Under the pieces are notes generated by a model. It made no database searches, was not told the origin of the DNA, and was given only the letters and a program-made list of their open reading frames with translations. Source: Tagaea sp. (lineage in GTDB: Bacteria > Pseudomonadota > Alphaproteobacteria > CACIAM-22H2). From it: a stretch of 9,563 bases of DNA. Below, piece by piece: positions 1-5,348 of the stretch (position 1 is the first letter of the stretch; every line of letters begins with the position of its first letter). The stretch covers positions 1 through 9,563 of the forward strand of contig JAMNXK010000050.1 in assembly GCA_023653245.1 (NCBI GenBank), given 5' to 3'. The translations under genes and the position numbers were made by a program.

Positions 1-32
1 CCGGGAAGAACGCGCCGGGATAACCGGGGCGC

Positions 33-67
33 GCCGCCGGAAGGCCGTTCGCGAGACGGCCGGCGGC
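33..67 (+). promoter_or_regulatory. GC-rich hairpin in the leader upstream of the capsid gene
   Basis: GCCGCCGG at 33-40 is the exact reverse complement of CCGGCGGC at 60-67. Inside it CCGT (45-48) pairs with ACGG (56-59) around a 7-base loop, leaving AAGG as a bulge. No T-run follows, so it is not a standard intrinsic terminator. Further pairings lie downstream: CCCGT/ACGGG at 103-107/113-117, and CCCCGG (71-76) with CCGGGG (119-124). The leader is therefore probably strongly folded right up to the capsid ribosome-binding site. It could mark the 3' end of an upstream (scaffold?) message or stabilise the capsid mRNA; the role is inferred. No clear sigma-70 or phage promoter was found in 1-154. 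Confidence 0.45.
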
Positions 68-154
68 AAACCCCGGCCCCGGCGCCGAAGACAAACCGAC
101 CCCCCGTACCCGACGGGTCCGGGGAACCCCGAAACTCGAGACAGGAGACAATCT

Positions 155-970
155 ATGTCAATGCAAATTGCGAATTCGTTCGTAAAAAACTACGAGGCCG
201 AGATCCACGACGCCTATCAGCGCATGGGATCGAAGCTGCGCGACACCGTGCGCTCGAAGAAGGACATCCAAGCCGCGTCGACGGTGTTCCAGAAGATGGG
301 CAAGGGGGCGGCGACCACCAAGGCGCGTCACGCCCAAGTCCCGGTGATGAACGTCGAGCACTCGACCGTCGAAGTGTTCCTCAAGGACTACTACGCCGGC
401 GAATGGCTCGACAAACTCGACGAGTTCAAGGCCAACGGCGACGAGCGCGGCTCGCTGATCAACGCGGGCGCCTACGCGCTCGGCCGCAAGACCGACGAGC
501 TGATCATCGAAGCGCTCGACGCGGCGCCCACGCCTATCGCCGTGGGCACCACGGGTCTGACCAAGGTCAAGGTGCTCGAAGCCTTCGAGCGCTTGGGCGG
601 CAAGGACGTGCCGGACGACGGCGACCGCTTCGCGGTGGTCGGGTGGGCGCAGTGGAGCGACCTGCTCGACATCGAGGAGTTCGCCAACGCCGACTACATC
701 GGCGAGGGCGAGTTGCCGTGGAACGGGTCCCAGGCCAAGCGCTGGCTCGGCACGCTGTGGATCCCGCATTCCGGCCTGACCAAGACCGGCAACGTCCGCC
801 GCTGCCACTGGTTCCACAAATCGGCGATCGGCCACGCTTCGGGTCACGAGGTGAAGTCCGACGTCACGTGGCACGGCGACCGGGCCAGCTACTTCATCTC
901 GAACATGATGAGCCAGGGTGCCGCGATCATCGACGCCGACGGCGTCGTCGGCATCGACTGCCAAGAGTAA
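155..970 (+). CDS. Major capsid protein (HK97-fold, T7 gp10 position)
   Basis: This 271-residue protein should form the icosahedral head shell. The pattern seen is that of short HK97-fold coat proteins. A charged N-terminal arm covers about residues 1-60. A long amphipathic spine-like segment covers about 85-122 and includes SLINAGAYALGRKTDELI. An A-domain-like block lies at 158-205, with RFAVVGWAQWSDLL, then NADYIGEGELP and KRWLGTLWIPHSGL. The protein ends in a C-terminal beta segment (GAAIIDADGVVGI) that is typical of phage coat proteins. It is shorter than T7 gp10 (about 345 residues). The start is set by AGGAG at 143-147, seven bases before ATG 155; Met3 (161) is a weaker alternative. It is followed 17 bases later by the small decoration-like gene. 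I saw no slippery sequence for a T7-style frameshifted minor capsid form. The capsid assignment is firm; the exact protein family is not resolved here. Confidence 0.85.
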   Translation: MSMQIANSFVKNYEAEIHDAYQRMGSKLRDTVRSKKDIQAASTVFQKMGKGAATTKARHAQVPVMNVEHSTVEVFLKDYYAGEWLDKLDEFKANGDERGSLINAGAYALGRKTDELIIEALDAAPTPIAVGTTGLTKVKVLEAFERLGGKDVPDDGDRFAVVGWAQWSDLLDIEEFANADYIGEGELPWNGSQAKRWLGTLWIPHSGLTKTGNVRRCHWFHKSAIGHASGHEVKSDVTWHGDRASYFISNMMSQGAAIIDADGVVGIDCQE

Positions 971-973
971 CGC

Positions 974-980
974 AAAGGAG
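974..980 (+). promoter_or_regulatory. Ribosome-binding site deciding the start of the small head protein
   Basis: AAAGGAG lies just after the capsid stop codon. Two in-frame ATGs follow, at 982 and 988. Spacing is 1 nt to the first and 7 nt to the second, so 988 is the functional start. Confidence 0.6.
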
Positions 981-987
981 AATGACG

Positions 988-1257
988 ATGGCCTTCCTGC
1001 AAAAGAACCTCAGCGTGCTCGCCTACGCCAACGGCTTCACGCTTTGGCACTACACCACCCCCGACGCGGCCGCCGACGTCGACACGACCGGCTACTTCAA
1101 CGCCGCCGCCGACATGCTGCGTGCCGGGGACATGATCCTGTCCAACACCGGCACGGGCGGCACGCCGGCCCACGGGGTCTTCGCGGTCGCGTCGAATGCG
1201 AGCGGCGTGGTCGATACCGCCAACCTGACGCGGTTCGACACGGCCGACACCGACTGA
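988..1257 (+). CDS. Small head protein, probable capsid decoration/cement protein
   Basis: This 89-residue protein sits directly downstream of the capsid gene, 17 bases after its stop. It has a recognisable layout: an N-terminal strand (LSVLAYANGFTLWHYTT, residues 8-24), then VDTTGYFNAAADMLRAGDMI (31-50), then a glycine/threonine turn and a C-terminal strand pair ending GVVDTANLTRF. The pattern 'LWxYxTxDxxxxVDxxGYF...LxxGDxI...GVVD' recurs in small phage proteins encoded beside capsid genes. These are usually annotated as hypothetical, decoration or head-fibre-like. There is no signal peptide, membrane segment or catalytic motif. Binding to the outside of the head is inferred from position, small size and predicted beta structure. 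Other possibilities are a head-completion factor or an unknown virion protein. Confidence 0.6.
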   Translation: MAFLQKNLSVLAYANGFTLWHYTTPDAAADVDTTGYFNAAADMLRAGDMILSNTGTGGTPAHGVFAVASNASGVVDTANLTRFDTADTD

Positions 1258-1276
1258 CGCGCACCCGCGAGGGGAA

Positions 1277-1316
1277 GCGGACCGGCCCGGGGAGGGCATA
1301 CCCGGCGCCGGTCCGC
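1277..1316 (+). terminator. Perfect 10-bp stem hairpin between head and tail genes, possible T-phi-like terminator or attenuator
   Basis: GCGGACCGGC at 1277-1286 and GCCGGTCCGC at 1307-1316 are exact reverse complements. The 20-base interior can itself pair (CCGG 1287-1290 with CCGG 1302-1305, or GGG 1294-1296 with CCC 1301-1303). It lies in the largest intergenic gap of the window, between the decoration-like gene and tail tubular A. T7 has its late terminator T-phi between genes 10 and 11, the same relative place. The 3' side is C-rich with no U-tract, so full intrinsic termination is doubtful. Partial read-through, RNase protection or mRNA processing are equally possible. The structure is certain; the function is inferred. 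Confidence 0.5.
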
Positions 1317-1331
1317 CGACCCCCCAACCCG

Positions 1332-1341
1332 ATCGAAAGGA
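1332..1341 (+). promoter_or_regulatory. Ribosome-binding element ATCGAAAGGA before tail tubular A
   Basis: The 10-mer ATCGAAAGGA lies 9 bases before ATG 1351 and recurs exactly 8 bases before the tail fibre start (4391-4400). The AAAGGA core is the Shine-Dalgarno element. Confidence 0.5.
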
Positions 1342-1350
1342 ACGACCGTC

Positions 1351-1920
1351 ATGGCTCTTACGCCCATCGCACTCTGTTCGCGCGCGCTCATCAAATTGGG
1401 CGCCAGGCCGATCGCTTCCTTCGTCGAAGGCACGGTCGAATCCCAAGTGGCCGCCGCGCTTTATCCGTCGGTGCGCGACGCGCTGATCTCGGCGCATCCG
1501 TGGAGCTTCGCTTCGGCCCAGACGACGCTCGCGCGCCTGGCCGATCCGCCGGTCGCCGATCTGCGCCACGCCTTCCAGCTGCCCGCCGATTTCCTGCGCG
1601 CGCTGTCGGTCGGCGTGTCCGGACGCGGGCGCGGCGTCGAGTACCGGATCTCCGAATCCACGCTGCAGACCGATCTCGACGAGGTCGTGCTGTCCTACAT
1701 TTTCCGGCCCGAGGAAAGCGCGTTTCCGCCGTTCTTTGACTCGGCGCTGATCGCGGCGCTGGCGGCGGAGTTCTGCCTGCCGGTGACCGAGAGCACCAGC
1801 CGCGCGGAGCTCCTCTACAAGCTCGCCGACGGCGAATTCCGCCGCGCGCGTCTCATCGACGCCCAGCAGGACACGCCCGGCCGCGTCGAGGACTTCACGC
1901 TTGTCGAGGTGCGCCGATGA
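1351..1920 (+). CDS. Tail tubular protein A (T7 gp11-like gatekeeper)
   Basis: This 189-residue protein (T7 gp11 is about 196) should form the ring linking the portal to the tail nozzle in a short-tailed virion. The diagnostic N-terminal signature is visible: ALCSRALIKLGARPIASF at residues 7-24, RDALISAHPWSFA at 42-54, and FQLPADFLRALSV at 75-87. These match the family pattern of 'nraLxkLG', 'RdxxLxxhPWsFA' and 'Y.LP.DclRv'. The middle is beta-rich (VEYRISESTLQTD, then VVLSYIFRP), and the C-terminal half is helical (ALIAALAAEFCLPVTES, and ELLYKLADGEFRRARLID). ATG 1351 is preceded by AAAGGA. The gene overlaps the next one by four bases (ATGA, 1917-1920), suggesting coupled translation of the two tail-tube components. 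Confidence 0.85.
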   Translation: MALTPIALCSRALIKLGARPIASFVEGTVESQVAAALYPSVRDALISAHPWSFASAQTTLARLADPPVADLRHAFQLPADFLRALSVGVSGRGRGVEYRISESTLQTDLDEVVLSYIFRPEESAFPPFFDSALIAALAAEFCLPVTESTSRAELLYKLADGEFRRARLIDAQQDTPGRVEDFTLVEVRR

Positions 1921-3815
1921 GCATCGCGCGGATCGCCAAGACCTCCTTCGCCTCGGGCGAGATCGGCGAGGCCATGCTCGGCCGCGTGGATCTGCGCGCC
2001 TACGAGAACGGCGCGCGCGCCTTGCGCAACGTCTTCGTGCAGCCGACCGGCGGATTGCGCCGCCGCCCCGGCCTCGCCTTCGTCGGCGCGCTGCCCGGCC
2101 GCGCGCGGCTGGTGCCGTTCGAGTTCAACACCGAACAGGCCTATCTGCTCGCCTTCGTCCACCAGGCGATGCGCGTCTACAAGGACGGCGTGTTGCAGGC
2201 GAGCGTGGCCACGCCGTGGACCGACGCGCAGCTCGCGCAACTCGCCTGGACGCAGAGCGCCGACACGCTGCTCGTCGTCCACCCGGAAGTGTCGCCCCGG
2301 CGCATCACGCGCCAGTCGCACACCAGCTGGACGGTCGCCGAGTGGGCGTTCTTCGAGGACAAGGGGGCGATCCATCAGCCCCACCACAAATTCGCGGCCG
2401 ACAACGTGACGCTCGCCGCGAGCGCTTCGTCGGGAACGGTGACGCTCACGGCGTCGGCGTCGGTGTTCGTCGCCGGGCATGTCGGCGTGCGCGTGCGCAT
2501 CGAGAAGAAGGAAGCGATCGTCACCGCCGTCGCGTCGGGTACCAGCGCCACCGCGAGCGTGCCCTCGGGCCAAAGTCTGCCCACATCTGCGACCAAGGAT
2601 TGGGAGGAGCAAGCCTTCTCGGGCTTGCGCGGCTGGCCCTTGAGCGTGACCTTCCACCAGGACCGTCTGGTGATCGGCGGCTCGCGCGACCTGCCCAACC
2701 GGCTGTGGCTGTCGAAGTCGGGCGATCTGTTCAATTTCGATCTCGGCACCGCGCTCGACGACGAGGCGATCGAGTTCGCGCTGCTCTCCGACCAGGTCAA
2801 CGCGATCCGCGCGGTGTTCTCGGGCCGGCACTTGCAGGTGCTGACCTCGGGGGCCGAATGGATGGTCACGGGCGAGCCGCTGACGCCCGAGAATCTGCAG
2901 CTCAACCGCCAGACGCGCATCGGCTCGCCGGTCGATCGCACGGTGCGGCCGCGCGACGTCGACGGCGCCACGCTGTTCGCGGGCCGCGGCGGCAAGGATC
3001 TGCGCGAGTTCCTCTACACGGACTCCGAACAGGCCTATCAGGCGACCGATCTCGCCTTGCTCGCGCCCCAGCTCGTGCGCGATCCGGTCGACGTCGAATA
3101 CGACCCCGACGACCGGCTCGTGCATCTGGTCAACAAGGACGGCACGCTCGCCACGCTCACCGTCTACCGCGCCGAGCAGGTCACCGCTTGGTCGCTGCAG
3201 GAGACCGACGGCGCCTTCCGCTCCGTCGCGGTCGCGAACAACGAGTGCTACTTCGCCGTCGAACGCGCGGGCGCCTGGTCGCTCGAGCGCTTCGACAACG
3301 ACTGCGCCACCGACGCTTGCGTGCGCGGGCCGGTCGCGGCGGGTCCGTCGCCCGCGCTCGCGGGGCTCGCGCATCTGGACGGCCGCGCCGTCGATCGCGT
3401 GGCCGACGGCCAGCCGATCGGGCTCGCGAGCGTGGCGTCGGGCGCCGTCGCTTTCCCCGCGGCCGCGACGATGGCCGAAGCGGGCTTGCCGTTCGTCGCG
3501 CGCATCGAGCCCTTGCCGCCCGCGGGTGCGAACGGCGCGCCGCGCTCGGTGCGCCTGATCGAAGCGTCGTTCCGGTTGCTTGCCAGCTGCCAGATGCGCA
3601 TCGACACGGGCTCGGGCTTCGTCGATGTGCCGTTCCGCGGCTTCGGCGGCGCCCATGCTTTCGACGGCGCGATCGTCCCTTTCACGGGCGAGAAGCGCTT
3701 CCGCGCGCTGGGATGGAAGCGGAGCGGAGTCGATCCGCTGTGGCGGATCGAATTGCCCGCGCCGCTGCCGTTCCAGCTTCTTTCCGTAACCCAAGAGATG
3801 AAGGTGAACGACTGA
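1917..3815 (+). CDS. Tail tubular protein B (T7 gp12-like nozzle)
   Basis: This 632-residue protein should form the beta-propeller nozzle at the end of the short tail. The family signature is clear. The N-terminus has SFASGEIGEAM, then ALRNVFVQPTGGLRRRPGLAFVG (residues 35-57). The propeller core has WPLSVTFHQDRLVIGGSRDL at 240-259, followed by PNRLWLSKSGDLFNFDLG. A later blade block, YDPDDRLVHLVNKDGTLATL, lies at 395-414. Residues about 163-215 are a Ser/Ala/Thr/Val-rich small beta domain (TLAASASSGTVTLTASASVF, then VAGHVG), which in my experience is common in non-enterobacterial members. Length is below T7 gp12 (about 794). The ATG overlaps the tail tubular A stop, with GAGGT at 1906-1910 six bases upstream. 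The TGA stop shares its last base with the next ATG. Assignment is firm at the family level. Confidence 0.85.
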   Translation: MSIARIAKTSFASGEIGEAMLGRVDLRAYENGARALRNVFVQPTGGLRRRPGLAFVGALPGRARLVPFEFNTEQAYLLAFVHQAMRVYKDGVLQASVATPWTDAQLAQLAWTQSADTLLVVHPEVSPRRITRQSHTSWTVAEWAFFEDKGAIHQPHHKFAADNVTLAASASSGTVTLTASASVFVAGHVGVRVRIEKKEAIVTAVASGTSATASVPSGQSLPTSATKDWEEQAFSGLRGWPLSVTFHQDRLVIGGSRDLPNRLWLSKSGDLFNFDLGTALDDEAIEFALLSDQVNAIRAVFSGRHLQVLTSGAEWMVTGEPLTPENLQLNRQTRIGSPVDRTVRPRDVDGATLFAGRGGKDLREFLYTDSEQAYQATDLALLAPQLVRDPVDVEYDPDDRLVHLVNKDGTLATLTVYRAEQVTAWSLQETDGAFRSVAVANNECYFAVERAGAWSLERFDNDCATDACVRGPVAAGPSPALAGLAHLDGRAVDRVADGQPIGLASVASGAVAFPAAATMAEAGLPFVARIEPLPPAGANGAPRSVRLIEASFRLLASCQMRIDTGSGFVDVPFRGFGGAHAFDGAIVPFTGEKRFRALGWKRSGVDPLWRIELPAPLPFQLLSVTQEMKVND

Positions 3816-4378
3816 TGGGTGCCGTTACTTTTCCGACCATGATGGCCGGCGCTTCGCTTGGCCTGGGCGCCGTCCAGACCATCAATGGCTTGATGCAACC
3901 CGATCCGGGCGCCGCCCAAGCCGCCGCCATGCATCAGCAGGCGGAACATCAGCGCCAGCTGATGCAGCGCCAATTCGAGATGGAGGAGCGCAAGCGAGCG
4001 AATCTGCTCGAACGATCGCAGGCGCGCGCGCGTGCGTCGTTCGGTGCGCGCGGCCTGTCGACGACCGACGGCTCGGCCGGCGCGCTGCTGGACGGAATCC
4101 AAGCGGACGCCGACGAGCAAGCGGCCGACGCCCGCTCGATGTTCGACTACCGCCTCGGCGGACTCGATGCGGGCTTGGCTTCGTCGCTATCGCGCATCAA
4201 ACCCGGCCGGCCGGACTTGCTGTCCACGGGCCTCAGTCTCGGCAGGCAGATCGGCGGGATCGTCCAGTGGGGCGCCGAGAACTTCGGAACGCTATTGCAG
4301 CAGGGCTCCCCGCGCGGCGACGCGCGGAGCATCGGTTACCACGGTCCCAATCCGCGCGGCGACTACGGCGCGTTTTGA
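3815..4378 (+). CDS. Internal virion protein (T7 gp14-like)
   Basis: This 187-residue protein is close in size to T7 gp14 (196), a head-internal protein ejected with the DNA that makes the outer-membrane channel. Like gp14 it starts with a small-residue hydrophobic helix (residues 4-28, FPTMMAGASLGLGAVQTING). A Gln/Glu/Arg-rich coiled-coil-like region follows (33-74). Then comes RASFGARGLSTTDGSAGALL (73-92) and a long helix ending MFDYRLGGLDAG, which recalls the gp14 segments 'IRAAIGESMLEGSS' and 'YRRDYQAIFAQQLGG'. The C-terminus is Gly/Arg-rich. The start overlaps the nozzle stop by one base, with AAGGTG at 3801-3806. Function is inferred from layout and position after gp12. The large partners gp15 and gp16 are not next to it. 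A generic minor structural protein is the alternative. Confidence 0.65.
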   Translation: MGAVTFPTMMAGASLGLGAVQTINGLMQPDPGAAQAAAMHQQAEHQRQLMQRQFEMEERKRANLLERSQARARASFGARGLSTTDGSAGALLDGIQADADEQAADARSMFDYRLGGLDAGLASSLSRIKPGRPDLLSTGLSLGRQIGGIVQWGAENFGTLLQQGSPRGDARSIGYHGPNPRGDYGAF

Positions 4379-4390
4379 CGCAACGGCAGA

Positions 4391-4400
4391 ATCGAAAGGA
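4391..4400 (+). promoter_or_regulatory. Second copy of ribosome-binding element ATCGAAAGGA before the tail fibre
   Basis: Exact copy of the 10-mer at 1332-1341, lying 8 bases before ATG 4409, in the 30-base gap after the internal virion gene. It supports this start codon. Confidence 0.5.
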
Positions 4401-4408
4401 CCCATCCC

Positions 4409-5347
4409 ATGACCACGCATATCAAGATCGGCGCCGAGGCGCCGCGCAAGGAATACACCGCCAACGGCACGCAAACCGCGTTTCCGTTCGACTTCGCCGT
4501 CTTCCAAGCGATCGACGTCGAAGTCCGCGTGAACGGCGCCGTCGTCGCGTCCGGATTCGCGGTCGCGGTCGGCGCCGACGGCCGCGGCACGGTGAACTTC
4601 ACGGCGGCACCCGCTTCGGGCGCGCGCGTGACGTTGCTGCGTCGCTTGACCGTCCAGCGCCAGACCGACTTCCAGGAAGGCGGCGAGCTGCGCGCCAAGA
4701 CGCTCAACGACGAGCTCGACTTCCAAACCGCGTCGATCCAGCAAGTCGCGCACGACGCCTCGCGCGCCGTGCGTCTGTCCGACGCGGATCCCGCCGCGCT
4801 CGACATGCGTCTGCCCGGCGCGGCCACGCGGGCGGGACAGCTCCTGGGCTTCGATGCGGATGGCCGGATCGTGGCGCGCGCGGAGAGCGGCGGCGCGAGC
4901 TTGATCATCCCCCTTTCGGTGGCGCAAGGCGGGACCGGCGCGACGTCCGCCGCGACCGCGCGCGCCGCGCTGGGGGCCGAAGACGCGGCCCTCAACCACG
5001 CCTATCTCGACGCGGTGCAGGCGTTCACGCAAGCGCAACGCTATGCCCCGGCTACGCTCTCCGACGCGCCGGGGATCGACTGGAATCTCGATACGCAAAC
5101 CCTCGCGCGCGTGACGCTGGCGGGAAACCGCACGATGAACTCGCCATCCCATCAGCGCGACGGCGGCGGCTATGTCCTCATCGTCCAGCAGGACGCGACC
5201 GGCGGGCGTTCGCTCGCCTGGAGCTCGGCCTACGATTTCGGGATCGAAGGCACGCCGTCGCTGCCTTTGGGCGCCAACAAGGTGGCGATCTTCGCTTTCC
5301 TCAACTCCGGCGCGCTGATGCGCTGCGTCGGACGGTGGAGCAACTGA
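4409..5347 (+). CDS. Short tail fibre/adaptor with T7 gp17-type N-terminal domain
   Basis: This 312-residue protein probably docks on the tail and carries or adapts the receptor-binding apparatus. Residues about 14-120 match the attachment domain of T7-type fibres: EYTANGTQTAFPFDFAVFQA, a small beta sandwich, VTLLRRLTVQRQTDFQEGG, then KTLNDELDFQTASIQQVAHD leading into a helix. A linker contains the common tail-fibre motif AQGGTGATSAATARAALG (172-189). Residues about 222-310 form a compact beta C-terminal domain (WNLDTQTLARVTLAGNRTM, then VLIVQQDATGGRSLAW) of a type that ends many fibre proteins. It is much shorter than T7 gp17 (553) and lacks its long coiled-coil shaft. It ends one base before the next gene, which may carry the receptor-binding function. 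The N-terminal assignment is good; the overall role is inferred. Confidence 0.75.
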   Translation: MTTHIKIGAEAPRKEYTANGTQTAFPFDFAVFQAIDVEVRVNGAVVASGFAVAVGADGRGTVNFTAAPASGARVTLLRRLTVQRQTDFQEGGELRAKTLNDELDFQTASIQQVAHDASRAVRLSDADPAALDMRLPGAATRAGQLLGFDADGRIVARAESGGASLIIPLSVAQGGTGATSAATARAALGAEDAALNHAYLDAVQAFTQAQRYAPATLSDAPGIDWNLDTQTLARVTLAGNRTMNSPSHQRDGGGYVLIVQQDATGGRSLAWSSAYDFGIEGTPSLPLGANKVAIFAFLNSGALMRCVGRWSN

Positions 5348-5348
5348 C

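Noticed and set aside
133..150. Partial resemblance of ACTCGAGACAGGAGAC to the T7 RNA polymerase promoter core
   Set aside because: It matches only ACTC and the G-rich start, lacks the upstream AT-rich part, needs a one-base gap, and the GGAGAC portion is explained by the Shine-Dalgarno site. No second copy was seen.
955..990. T7-style frameshift at the end of the capsid gene giving a minor capsid form
   Set aside because: No slippery heptamer is present before the TAA, and an independent ribosome-binding site starts the next gene.
1815..3794. 659-codon open frame on the minus strand opposite tail tubular B
   Set aside because: Its product is an Arg/Ala/Gly/Asp/Glu mix with no recognisable motif. 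It is the expected mirror frame of a G/C-third-position gene, and the + strand encodes a clear nozzle protein.
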